DNA of 64,000 nucleotides from Shewanella acanthi (GTDB taxonomy: Bacteria; Pseudomonadota; Gammaproteobacteria; Enterobacterales; Shewanellaceae): the NCBI RefSeq assembly GCF_019457475.1, contig NZ_CP080413.1:3844001-3908000 (forward strand), written 5' to 3'. The notes beneath the pieces were generated by a model, which made no database searches, was not told the DNA's origin, and worked only from the letters and a program-made list of their open reading frames with translations. Shown in pieces: positions 34,887 through 42,956 of this stretch; positions within the stretch are counted from its first letter, which is position 1; each line of letters opens with the position of its first letter. A program made the position numbers and the translations under genes.

Positions 34887-35852
34887 CTATGAAGGCTCAA
34901 TCGCCCTTAAATGTTGTCTTACCGAGAGATAGGAACCAAGCCACCCTAAGAAGGAGGCAAGGCCGACTAACTGCAGTAATTCCATCAAGGTCAGAGATTT
35001 CATTTCCAGCTGACTGCCATAGAGCCCGAGCAACTCAGCGAGTGCAGAATCCAGATACCACACCAGCAGATTAATTATAAGCCATGCCAACACGCCGCCA
35101 ATCACGCCGTACCAAATCCCAGTATAAAGGAAGGGACGCTGAATAAAGGACTCGGTCGCACCGACCAACTTCATCACTTCAATCTCTGCGCGGCGGTTCA
35201 TAATCGCAAGGCGAATGGTGTTGCCGATTACCAGCACTACGGCTAACACCAGCAGCGCAGCTATCGCCATCACAGTGCGCTCAAGCAACCTAACCACTGC
35301 CTGCAAACGTTCTAGCCATTCGATATCTAAGCGGCCGAAACTGATCTCAGGTTCACGCTCGAGTTTTGTAAGCAACTCGCGGGCACCAACGGGCGTCGAA
35401 TAACGTTGAGTTGGGGTTACCGTAATCACCGCCGGCAATGGGTTTTTATCTAAATAGGCTAAGGCCTCACCAAAGCCTGATAGGCGTTGGAATTCCTCTA
35501 ACGCTTGGTCACGATTGATATACTGCACCTTATCCACTTCGGGATAAGTGCGAATGCGAGTTAATAGACTCTGAATCGTTTGCTCACTGCGGTTTTCGTC
35601 AATAAATAATGAAATTTCCGCTGCGCTGTTCCAAGAACTGGTAATGGTCTCTGCATTCTTCACTAACACTTGCAGCGCCGCAGGTAAGCTTAAACTCACC
35701 CCAAGTACGGCCATGGTCATCAAGGAGGAAACCGGGCTACGCCACAGCTCCCCCATACTCGCCATTGCCTGCTGCACATGGCGAATAAAGAACATCACGA
35801 TACGACCCGAAATTGGCAGCTTGCTGCGGGTTAATTTGGCGTTGTCGCTCAT
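34887..35852 (-). CDS. ftsX: Cell division protein FtsX
   Basis: The 321-residue protein has the FtsX layout: a cytosolic N-terminus, helix 1 (SLMTMAVLGVSLSLPAALQ), a large extracytoplasmic loop (about 70-190), and three further helices near the C-terminus. It pairs with the FtsE ATPase and regulates peptidoglycan hydrolases through EnvC-like partners at the division site. Its start overlaps the ftsE stop by four bases, so the two are translationally coupled. The NRRAEIEVMKLVGATESFIQ segment is highly typical. Confidence 0.95.
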   Translation of the reverse strand: MSDNAKLTRSKLPISGRIVMFFIRHVQQAMASMGELWRSPVSSLMTMAVLGVSLSLPAALQVLVKNAETITSSWNSAAEISLFIDENRSEQTIQSLLTRIRTYPEVDKVQYINRDQALEEFQRLSGFGEALAYLDKNPLPAVITVTPTQRYSTPVGARELLTKLEREPEISFGRLDIEWLERLQAVVRLLERTVMAIAALLVLAVVLVIGNTIRLAIMNRRAEIEVMKLVGATESFIQRPFLYTGIWYGVIGGVLAWLIINLLVWYLDSALAELLGLYGSQLEMKSLTLMELLQLVGLASFLGWLGSYLSVRQHLRAIEPS

Positions 35853-36550
35853 AGACTTTCACCCTGAGGCTTTGCTCGCGACTGATGTAATTCCTGTGCA
35901 CCGAGCATACGCCCTTGTTTGAGGGTGAAAGTGCGGTATTTCATTCTGGCGATAAGCCCCAGATCGTGGGTCGCGATTAACACGCTTGTGCCTGCGTCGT
36001 TGAAGGTCTCGAATAGTCTTAGGATATCCATCGACAACTTAGGGTCTAAGTTACCCGTAGGTTCGTCGGCCAGCAATAACGGCGGCTTATTCACAATCGC
36101 GCGAGCAATACCAACACGTTGCTGCTCACCTCCCGATAACATAATGGGATTATGGCGTTCTTTGCCATAGAGCCCCACCATATCCAACGCAGCGGCTACA
36201 CGTTTGCGGATCTCTCCATGGGAGAAACCTTCGATAACCAGCGGCAACGCCACGTTATCGAACACGCTTTTATCCATCAGCAGGTGATGGTTTTGAAAAA
36301 TCATTCCGATATTACGACGAAGATATGGCACATGTTTAGGGCTGATCTTGGCAATATCGTGACCGTTAATCGCCACACGACCCGTTGTCGCACGCTCGAT
36401 AACGGTAATTAACTTCAGCAGCGTACTCTTACCCGCGCCCGAATGGCCGGTTAAGAATGCCATTTCACCCTGCTGTAGGTGAAAATTCACATCCTCCAGT
36501 GCCATTTGGCCACCAGGGTAAACTTTACTGACCTGCTGAAAATCAATCAT
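35849..36550 (-). CDS. ftsE: Cell division ATP-binding protein FtsE
   Basis: An ABC ATPase of 233 residues. It has the Walker A motif GHSGAGKST, the Q-loop region FQNHHLL, the signature LSGGEQQRVGIARA and the Walker B segment LLLADEPTGNLDP. It acts with FtsX at the septum. It lies three bases downstream of ftsY, giving the ftsY-ftsE-ftsX order of Enterobacteria. Confidence 0.96.
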   Translation of the reverse strand: MIDFQQVSKVYPGGQMALEDVNFHLQQGEMAFLTGHSGAGKSTLLKLITVIERATTGRVAINGHDIAKISPKHVPYLRRNIGMIFQNHHLLMDKSVFDNVALPLVIEGFSHGEIRKRVAAALDMVGLYGKERHNPIMLSGGEQQRVGIARAIVNKPPLLLADEPTGNLDPKLSMDILRLFETFNDAGTSVLIATHDLGLIARMKYRTFTLKQGRMLGAQELHQSRAKPQGESL

Positions 36551-36553
36551 ATG

Positions 36554-38164
36554 TTAGCTATCCGCTTTTTCCTGGGTGAACAGGGCATCAATAAATTCTT
36601 TAGCATTAAAGGTACGCAAATCATCGATTTGCTCGCCTACGCCTATATAACGTAACGGAATTTTGAACTTATCGGCAATAGCAAATACCACGCCGCCCTT
36701 AGCAGTCCCATCAAGTTTGCTGATGGTCATACCGGTCACACCTACGGCTTCTTGGAATAGCTGCGCCTGGCTAATGGCGTTTTGGCCCGTGCTTGCATCG
36801 AGCGTTAGCATCACTTCGTGCGGCGCATCGGCATCGAGCTTCTTCATGACGCGAACAACTTTCTTTAGCTCTTCCATGAGGTGCGACTTGTTCTGCAGGC
36901 GACCCGCAGTATCGGCAATCAATACATCAATCTTACGCGCCTTAGCGGCTTGGAAGGCATCAAACAGTACCGATGCGCTATCTGCACCCGTATGCTGGGC
37001 GACCACAGGAATGTCGTTACGTTGACCCCAAACCTGTAATTGCTCTACCGCTGCGGCGCGGAAGGTGTCACCCGCAGCCAACATCACGGTTTTACCCTGA
37101 CGTTGATACTGCTTAGCTAACTTACCAATAGTGGTGGTTTTACCCACACCATTAACACCCACCATTAGGATCACAAATGGACCGCTGGCGTTCTCAGGCA
37201 CCAATGGGATTGCCACGGGCTCGAGTGTCTTTTGCATTTCATCGCGCAGCAATTCGTAAAGGGCTTCGGCGTCCTTCAACTGTTTACGAGAAGCATGTTC
37301 GGTCAGGCTGCTAATCAAACGAGTGGTGGTTTCAACACCCACGTCGGCGATAAGCAGTTGTTCTTCCAACTCTTCAAATAAATCATCGTCGATTTTTTTA
37401 CCGCGGAATAAGCCAATAAAACCGCTGCCGATATTCTCGCTGGTACGCATTAGGCCGCGCTTTAAGCGGGCAAATAGGCTTTCTTTAACCGGTTTGGCCT
37501 GCGGCTCTGGCTGTAGCTCTAGCTCGATTGATTGCGAGTTAGCCGCTTCTTCAGCTAACTTAGCTGCGGCTTGTTCCTCGGCTAAACGCTGCTCTTCAAG
37601 GCGTTGCTCTTCTGCAAGGCGTTGTTCCTCTGCAAGTTGTAGCGCTTCTGCTTCGGCTTGCTCTTGTGCCAGCTTTTCAGCAGCCTGTGCCGCTTGCTCG
37701 GCGGCTAGCTGCTCAGCCGCTAATTTCTCTGCTGCAAGTGCTTCGGCCGCAATACGCTCTGCTTCGATACGCGCCTGCTCTTTTTCAAAAGCTTGCTGTT
37801 CTTCAAATGCTTTTTGGGCCTCAATAGCCTGCTGAGCCGCGATGCGTTGCTCTTCTGCAATACGCTGCTCTTGTGCGATCCGTAGAGCTTCGGCTTGCTC
37901 CTGCGCGAGCTTTTCAGCGGCTAACGCTTGGGCTGCTTGCTCTGCTGCGATTTGCTCAGCGGCAGCACGTTCGGCTGCGATACGCTGGTCTTCTGCTAAT
38001 TTGAGTGCTTCGGCCTCAGCCTGTTCTGCGGCTAATTGTTCGGCCGCAAGCCTTTCGGCTTCAACCTGTTGATCTTGCGTTGGAGTGACGGCAGCGGTTT
38101 GCGCGACAACCTCATCTTGTGATTTATCTTTACGAAACCAAGAGAAAAAACCTTTCTTTGCCAT
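36554..38164 (-). CDS. ftsY: Signal recognition particle receptor FtsY
   Basis: The 536-residue protein has a long acidic N-terminal A region (about 15-215) made of degenerate Glu/Ala/Gln-rich heptad-like repeats such as AAEQLAAEQAEAEALKLAE and EEQRLAEEQRLEE. It is followed by the NG domain with G1 GVNGVGKTTTIGKL, G3 DTAGRLQ and G4 SKLDGTAKGG. FtsY docks ribosome-SRP complexes to the membrane. A-region length varies widely among bacteria, but this one is extremely regular, giving a strong Ser/Cys/Ala-rich antisense frame that is not a gene. ftsY leads the ftsY-ftsE-ftsX operon. Confidence 0.97.
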   Translation of the reverse strand: MAKKGFFSWFRKDKSQDEVVAQTAAVTPTQDQQVEAERLAAEQLAAEQAEAEALKLAEDQRIAAERAAAEQIAAEQAAQALAAEKLAQEQAEALRIAQEQRIAEEQRIAAQQAIEAQKAFEEQQAFEKEQARIEAERIAAEALAAEKLAAEQLAAEQAAQAAEKLAQEQAEAEALQLAEEQRLAEEQRLEEQRLAEEQAAAKLAEEAANSQSIELELQPEPQAKPVKESLFARLKRGLMRTSENIGSGFIGLFRGKKIDDDLFEELEEQLLIADVGVETTTRLISSLTEHASRKQLKDAEALYELLRDEMQKTLEPVAIPLVPENASGPFVILMVGVNGVGKTTTIGKLAKQYQRQGKTVMLAAGDTFRAAAVEQLQVWGQRNDIPVVAQHTGADSASVLFDAFQAAKARKIDVLIADTAGRLQNKSHLMEELKKVVRVMKKLDADAPHEVMLTLDASTGQNAISQAQLFQEAVGVTGMTISKLDGTAKGGVVFAIADKFKIPLRYIGVGEQIDDLRTFNAKEFIDALFTQEKADS

Positions 38165-38380
38165 GTGTATTACCAGCGCTCTACTTCATTGATGAATTTA
38201 TAGGATTAAGACCCTGACGTTATACCAGATTACCGGGGCAATTTCGCCCAAAAAGTCGGCAATTAGCTATGCTCAGTCAGCCTTCTCACCTTTTGGTGGG
38301 AGTTTGATATAAAATAGCGGCCTTTATTGAGGTGGCATAGTCTACCACTTTCTTTCTTCAGGCAAAATCACGGGGGCACT

Positions 38381-39043
38381 TTGGCTAATAATCGTGCACA
38401 CAAAAAGCAAGCGACCCAGGGGCCAAGTGCCAATAAAAAGGGCGGCAGCGGCCAGGTAAGGATCATTGCAGGCCAATGGCGCTCACGCAAGTTGCCTATA
38501 CATGACCTCGAAGGGTTACGCCCAACAACCGATAGAGTGCGCGAAACCCTGTTTAACTGGTTAGCTAGCGATATTGCCCATGCACGGGTGCTCGACTGCT
38601 TTGGTGGCAGCGGCGCACTGGCACTAGAGTCCCTGTCCCGTTATGCCAGTTTCGCCAAAATAATCGAGTTACAACGCAGCGCTGCCCAACAGCTTAAGGA
38701 CAATCTAAAGACCTTAAAGTGCGACCATGCCGAAGTCGTGAATGCTGACACCCTAAGCGTTTTGCAGAACGGATGTGATAAAGGTTTCGATATCGTATTT
38801 ATCGACCCGCCGTTTCGCCAAGGCTTGGCCGAAAAGACCATTCAACTGTTAGACACTAAAGGCTGGCTAAATCGCGATGCACTGATTTATGTCGAAATTG
38901 AATCTGAGCTAACTCAACTCGCCATTCCTGCAAGCTGGCAACCCTTGAAAGAAAAAACCGCGGGTCAGGTCAGCTACCGTTTATACCAGTACCAAATTGA
39001 AGTACAGCCAACTAATGGAGAAACCCATGCCATTGCTGATTAA
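38381..39043 (+). CDS. rsmD: 16S rRNA (guanine-966 N2)-methyltransferase
   Basis: The product is about 220 residues when started at a TTG (38381) preceded by GGGGGCAC; an earlier TTG at 38327 adds residues without family similarity. RsmD motifs seen are the start of the domain VRIIAGQWRSRKLP, LRPTTDRVRETLFNWL, the SAM-binding LDCFGGSGALALESLSR, and the catalytic IDPPFRQG. It methylates G966 of 16S rRNA. The gene is divergent from ftsY, as in E. coli. The basic N-terminal tail (ANNRAHKKQ) is typical of gammaproteobacteria. Confidence 0.92.
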   Translation: MANNRAHKKQATQGPSANKKGGSGQVRIIAGQWRSRKLPIHDLEGLRPTTDRVRETLFNWLASDIAHARVLDCFGGSGALALESLSRYASFAKIIELQRSAAQQLKDNLKTLKCDHAEVVNADTLSVLQNGCDKGFDIVFIDPPFRQGLAEKTIQLLDTKGWLNRDALIYVEIESELTQLAIPASWQPLKEKTAGQVSYRLYQYQIEVQPTNGETHAIAD

Positions 39044-39302
39044 TATCGGTAAAGCCGTCACCCTCATAGCCTGGTTAATGATGGGCTTTAACATCATCGC
39101 GCCCTTCGAGGGCAATGTAGGAATAATTTTAAATATTCTGTTGGCAATGACCTGCCTTATGCACTTATTCCAAGTCGGCATTTTCCATATGATGTTTAAC
39201 AAACTGCTTAAGCTTCGCAAGCAGGATTATTTGCAGGTATTTATTTTCGGAGCTTTCAGTCTTTTGGCTTACCGTAAAAAAGTGCTTACCCGCACTAAAT
39301 AA
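39027..39302 (+). CDS. DUF1145 membrane protein (YhhL-like)
   Basis: The start is placed at 39027, where TGGAGAAACCC gives a ribosome binding site; the gene overlaps the end of rsmD by 17 bases. The product is 91 residues with two to three hydrophobic helices (LINIGKAVTLIAWLMMGFN, IILNILLAMTCLMHLFQ, VFIFGAFSLLAY). E. coli has yhhL, a DUF1145 member, in the same place after rsmD. Function unknown. A strong terminator follows. Confidence 0.8.
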   Translation: MPLLINIGKAVTLIAWLMMGFNIIAPFEGNVGIILNILLAMTCLMHLFQVGIFHMMFNKLLKLRKQDYLQVFIFGAFSLLAYRKKVLTRTK

Positions 39303-39320
39303 TCAATTTCGAAAAAACAA

Positions 39321-39350
39321 AAAGCCCTCATTCGAGGGCTTTTTTTTAAC
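39321..39350. terminator. Terminator shared by the yhhL-like gene and cymA
   Basis: AAAGCCCTC (39321-39329) pairs with GAGGGCTTT (39334-39342), a 9-bp stem with a 4-base loop and eight T residues in all at 39340-39347. An A-run precedes the stem, so it may also end cymA transcription from the opposite strand. Confidence 0.92.
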
Positions 39351-39368
39351 TCGATTTGAATGCAGACC

Positions 39369-39932
39369 TTATCCTTTTGGATATGGGTGAGCTACGCCTT
39401 TATGGCAGTCCACACAGGTCTTTCTCGCTTCAGGATCTTTCTTGAAGTTGTTGCTGTGCATTCTAACCGCAATACTCTTCATGGTTTCAGGCTGGTTTTC
39501 ATATATACGGGTATGACAGTGTTGGCAGTTCGCAGAGTCATTGGCACGGAAATACTCTAATGCCTTGTCAGCTTGTTCTTTACGGTTTTCGTCTAACCAT
39601 GCTTGGGTGTTGAAACCGTCGATGGTTAAGAACCCATATAAGTCTTTAGAAACAATGATTTTCTTGATTAAGTAATCAACTGGACCGTGCGGTAAGTGAC
39701 AATCTTGACATTGAACGGTCACACCGGCACGACCACCACCATGGGCAGAAGCTAACACTTCATCCTTCAATGAATGGTTACTGTGACAGCTCATACAAAA
39801 AGCGTCTTCGCTAGTAGCGTGAAGAGTTTGCTGAGTCGCAAAGTAACCCACAACACCAATAACAATACCAATCACAATCAACGCTAAAATTGAGTATTTC
39901 GCGCTAGGTTTAAATAGTGCACGCCAGTTCAT
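39369..39932 (-). CDS. cymA: Tetraheme quinol dehydrogenase CymA
   Basis: The 187-residue protein is of the NapC/NirT family. It has one N-terminal membrane anchor (YSILALIVIGIVIGVVGYF, about 13-31) and four CxxCH hemes at residues 46-50, 75-79, 136-140 and 173-177. From memory the length and the sequence around the hemes match Shewanella CymA, for example QCQDCHLPHGPVDYLIKKII. CymA oxidises menaquinol and feeds periplasmic reductases for iron(III), nitrate, nitrite, fumarate and DMSO. The start at 39932 is fixed by GGAG 10 bases upstream; an in-frame GTG one codon earlier is not needed. Neighbours are unrelated. Confidence 0.96.
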   Translation of the reverse strand: MNWRALFKPSAKYSILALIVIGIVIGVVGYFATQQTLHATSEDAFCMSCHSNHSLKDEVLASAHGGGRAGVTVQCQDCHLPHGPVDYLIKKIIVSKDLYGFLTIDGFNTQAWLDENRKEQADKALEYFRANDSANCQHCHTRIYENQPETMKSIAVRMHSNNFKKDPEARKTCVDCHKGVAHPYPKG

Positions 39933-40512
39933 CACTCTATCTCCAAAAATTAAAAATTATTTTTTATAAGATCAGTTTAAGTCGTTTCATTTATTATAAA
40001 TTTGATTTTAAGCCTAAAAATGTCGATTAATTTAAACTTAAAACCTCAAAATGAGACTTAGCTCTAACTATGGACACACCAACTTACCTAAAACCCGCTT
40101 AACCAAACTCTTAGCTAGTTTAATTAAAGCTAATGCAAACATTCAGTGTTCGCAAGTACGTAAAGACTTAGGCGTTAGCTTCACATTAAAAAGTTGCTAA
40201 AGTGAAGTCATATTTGAAGCATAAAAGTGTGACTAACATATCATTAAACCTTGCAATGCCTGTTAACTCATTAATTTGCATGATTTTCATGCACTCTCAA
40301 ATTCGTCGAATCAAATGACCATTGCTTAGAACACAAATCTCACCATGTCACTTTTGCTTAAAAGTATTCACCCATTAAAAAGCATTCTACAAACTGCATT
40401 TAGTATGCATTGAGGAATTTAGCCGCTTGGCGAATTCATAAAATGTGATTTGACGCATTGCAGACGAATGCCACTATCGTTAATATCAAGTTGTTCATTT
40501 ATTGGAATACTT
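39933..40512. other. Long intergenic region between cymA and the copper-associated gene
   Basis: This stretch of about 580 bases is AT-rich and divergent, between cymA on the minus strand and the gene at 40513 on the plus strand. I see no open frame with a ribosome binding site, and no clear terminator. It should contain both promoters, but I could not identify a CRP or FNR site with confidence. A small RNA is possible but no T-run-terminated stem was found. Confidence 0.5.
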
Positions 40513-40953
40513 ATGCATCAATCACTTGGTCGTCTTCTTTTAGTCATCTTCACTCTACTGGCATTAGTCGGGCAGGGTGTTGTGTCTAATGGTTACGCCA
40601 TGGTGACTCGCTCTATGGACATGGGAGCGATGGCGCATGAGAACGCCAATCAAGGAATGGATCACACTGCAATGATGCAGATGAACAAAGATGGCAGCAC
40701 TAAACATCATGTAATAGCCAACTCCGATTGCTGTAACGATAAACCGCTTCCCGGCGCAAAACAGCATTGTTGTGATGGCAGCAAATCATGTAGCCATGAT
40801 TGCGGACATTGCATGACGATTTCAGCCGCTGGCACGCTTTTCAGCCCACAACTTTGGCCGAGTGTGGGTCTGAGTGAAACCGCTATGGCCACTCCTATGC
40901 CTCATTTCCACTCTATCTCCTTAGCCTCGGCCTTTAAACCACCGATAGCCTAG
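40513..40953 (+). CDS. Exported Cys/His/Met-rich protein next to the metal efflux genes
   Basis: The start is placed at 40513 because the hydrophobic signal segment follows directly (LLLVIFTLLALVGQGVVSNG). The product is about 146 residues. After the signal it is rich in Met and His (MDMGAMAHENANQGMDHTAMMQM) and then in Cys (DCCNDK, QHCCDG, SCSHDCGHCM). This pattern suggests a periplasmic metal-binding or chaperone protein, most likely for copper or silver by position. I do not recognise a named family. The adjacent genes (41161-46094) support this but do not prove it. Confidence 0.65.
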   Translation: MHQSLGRLLLVIFTLLALVGQGVVSNGYAMVTRSMDMGAMAHENANQGMDHTAMMQMNKDGSTKHHVIANSDCCNDKPLPGAKQHCCDGSKSCSHDCGHCMTISAAGTLFSPQLWPSVGLSETAMATPMPHFHSISLASAFKPPIA

Positions 40954-40990
40954 ACCTATTACGCCCTTTTCTGGGCGCAAAGTGACATTT

Positions 40991-41042
40991 CGTTAGCCAA
41001 GACTAACGCCTTAATTTGCCGTTTATTGTTAAGCCTAACAAT
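40991..41042. promoter_or_regulatory. Two short inverted repeats upstream of the metal efflux operon
   Basis: CGTTAG (40991-40996) pairs with CTAACG (41003-41008), and ATTGTTA (41025-41031) pairs with TAACAAT (41036-41042) around AGCC. Both lie in the 207-base gap between the genes at 40513 and 41161. Their shared GTTA-TAAC core suggests an operator for a metal-responsive regulator. No regulator gene is seen in this cluster, so the binding protein is unknown. Confidence 0.4.
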
Positions 41043-41160
41043 AGGCTCAATGCTTTGCAGTAGCGCCTAAAACGTCGTATGCGACTCGTATCTGGCGTAT
41101 GGATAAAAAGCTAAGCGTGCTTATGCATATTCGGCGCATAGAACCGATGGAGTGAATGAT

Positions 41161-41421
41161 ATGAAAACCTTAACTAATCTAGCCTTAATCACGATATTAA
41201 TCCTGAGCAGCAATGTGTTTGCCACTGAAACACAACACAAGCATCAACACACTAATAATGCACCTGCACAACAGGCTCAAACCTATATCTGCCCAATGCA
41301 CCCTGAAGTGACAGGCCAAAAAGGCGATACCTGCCCTAAATGTGGTATGAACCTCGAAGCCCAAGCAGGCGAGCATCACAAGGATGACGAGGCGATGCAC
41401 AAAGAGCACGCCCACCAATAA
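41161..41421 (+). CDS. Small exported heavy-metal-binding protein
   Basis: The start at 41161 has GGAG about nine bases upstream. The product is 86 residues with a signal peptide (LTNLALITILILSSNVFA). It is followed by His-rich stretches and one heavy-metal-binding motif, YICPMHPEVTGQKGDTCPKC, ending in GMNLE. The CPMHP and CPKCGM pieces are typical of domains found in copper/silver efflux adaptors and P-type ATPases. It lies 21 bases before the RND adaptor gene and likely hands metal to it. Confidence 0.82.
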   Translation: MKTLTNLALITILILSSNVFATETQHKHQHTNNAPAQQAQTYICPMHPEVTGQKGDTCPKCGMNLEAQAGEHHKDDEAMHKEHAHQ

Positions 41422-41442
41422 GTTAGGCTGGAGATGAGGCAT

Positions 41443-42948
41443 ATGAACCAATTTAAAACTGTAAAACCTAATCCTAAAGCCGTGCTGCTTCTGAGCAGCC
41501 TGCTATTGAGCACCCCATGGGCTAGCTATGCCCAATTAACCGCAGAAGCAAATCCCAGCGCCAGCCAAGCGCATTCAAACCACGGCAACACCCAAGAACA
41601 GGCCAAAACCTATACCTGCCCCATGCATCCAGAGGTAGAGAGCCATGAACCGGGTCGCTGCCCAATCTGCAACATGTTTTTAGTGGAAAAAGAAGTCCCG
41701 CAGGCAAATGCAGATACCGCTCAACCTCAAGCGGAACATACCCACAGCGAGGCACAAGCCACAGCCGCCCAAGTTTTCGATAACCCAACCACTAAGGTTG
41801 AAAGCTTAGTGAAAAATCAACAGTCGGGGGCCACCATTAAATATATCTGCCCCATGCATGCCCATATCATCAGCGATGTACCCGGCACTTGTCCTATCTG
41901 TGGTATGAATCTGGAAAAGGTAGAAACCGGTGGCAATAACCAAAGCATTGACCTCCATATTTCTGGCAGTATGCAGCAAGCACTGGCATTAAAGGTCGCT
42001 ACGGTCAAAAAAGATACCCTGTGGAAATTTGTCGAAACCGTGGGACAAATTGACTACGACGAAAGCCAAATCAACCATATTCACGCTAGGGTCACGGGCT
42101 GGATTGAAAAGCTGATGATCAAATCCGTTGGCGATTCAGTGAAAAAGGATCAATTGCTCTACGAGATCTATTCCCCCGACCTCATTAACGCCCAGGACGA
42201 TTACCTCCTTGCCATAGACACCGCAAAATCCGCAGGTAGCGGTAGCCGTTATCAGGATTTAGTGCGTAAAGCAGGCCTGCGCCTATCACTACTCGGCATG
42301 AATGACAGACAAATTAAGCAGCTGGCAGATTCGCGCCAGACTCAATATCGTGTGCCCTTTTATGCGAAAGAAGACGGCATAGTCAAAGCGCTTGAAGTGC
42401 GAGATGGTATGTACATCCAACCTTCGACTGAGGTGATGTCGTTGGTGGATCTCTCTAAGGTGTGGGTGATTGCCGATGTGTTCGAAAACGAACAAAGCTG
42501 GATAGCCAAAGGCCAGAAAGCCGAAATATCCGTCCCTGCGATGAACATCAACGGCATTGAAGGCACTATCGACTATATCTACCCTGAACTCGACCCCGTA
42601 ACCCGAAGCCTTAGGGTACGGGTGGTGCTAAACAATTCCGACATTGCTTTACGACCAAAAACCCTAGCCAAAGTCTCACTCTTTGGCGGCCCAAATAAGG
42701 ATGTATTAGTTGTCCCGCAGGAAGCGCTTATCCAAACGGGTAAAGAGAACCGAGTGATTGTCAAACAAGAGGATGACAGCTTTACCGCTAAGGCCGTTAC
42801 GGTCGGCATGATGAGCCAAGGTAAAGCCGAGATCATTTCAGGTCTGAGTGAAGGCGAGCGCGTGGTGACCTCAGGGCAATTCCTGCTCGACTCCGAAGCG
42901 AGTCTTAAGGGCAGCCTGATGCGCCTGAGCAGTGGTCATCAGCACTAG
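41443..42948 (+). CDS. CusB-like RND adaptor with two N-terminal metal-binding domains
   Basis: The product is about 501 residues when started at 41443 (GAGG upstream). It has a signal peptide and two heavy-metal-binding domains: YTCPMHPEVESHEPGRCPIC around residues 60-80 and YICPMHAHIISDVPGTCPIC around 133-153. The rest, from about 170 to 500, is a periplasmic membrane fusion protein with segments ARVTGWIEKLMIKSVGD and VWVIADVFENEQSWI and a C-terminal RVVTSGQFLLDSE. Adaptors of this type link the inner-membrane pump to an outer-membrane channel. CusB usually has no or one such extra domain. The gene lies 8 bases before the pump gene. Confidence 0.88.
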   Translation: MNQFKTVKPNPKAVLLLSSLLLSTPWASYAQLTAEANPSASQAHSNHGNTQEQAKTYTCPMHPEVESHEPGRCPICNMFLVEKEVPQANADTAQPQAEHTHSEAQATAAQVFDNPTTKVESLVKNQQSGATIKYICPMHAHIISDVPGTCPICGMNLEKVETGGNNQSIDLHISGSMQQALALKVATVKKDTLWKFVETVGQIDYDESQINHIHARVTGWIEKLMIKSVGDSVKKDQLLYEIYSPDLINAQDDYLLAIDTAKSAGSGSRYQDLVRKAGLRLSLLGMNDRQIKQLADSRQTQYRVPFYAKEDGIVKALEVRDGMYIQPSTEVMSLVDLSKVWVIADVFENEQSWIAKGQKAEISVPAMNINGIEGTIDYIYPELDPVTRSLRVRVVLNNSDIALRPKTLAKVSLFGGPNKDVLVVPQEALIQTGKENRVIVKQEDDSFTAKAVTVGMMSQGKAEIISGLSEGERVVTSGQFLLDSEASLKGSLMRLSSGHQH

Positions 42949-42956
42949 GAGCTAAT

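Noticed and set aside
37323..37835. Long plus-strand open frame (170 codons) rich in Ser, Cys and Ala
   Set aside because: It lies opposite the repetitive Glu/Ala/Gln-coding region of ftsY and its composition is the direct mirror of those codons. No ribosome binding site or family match.
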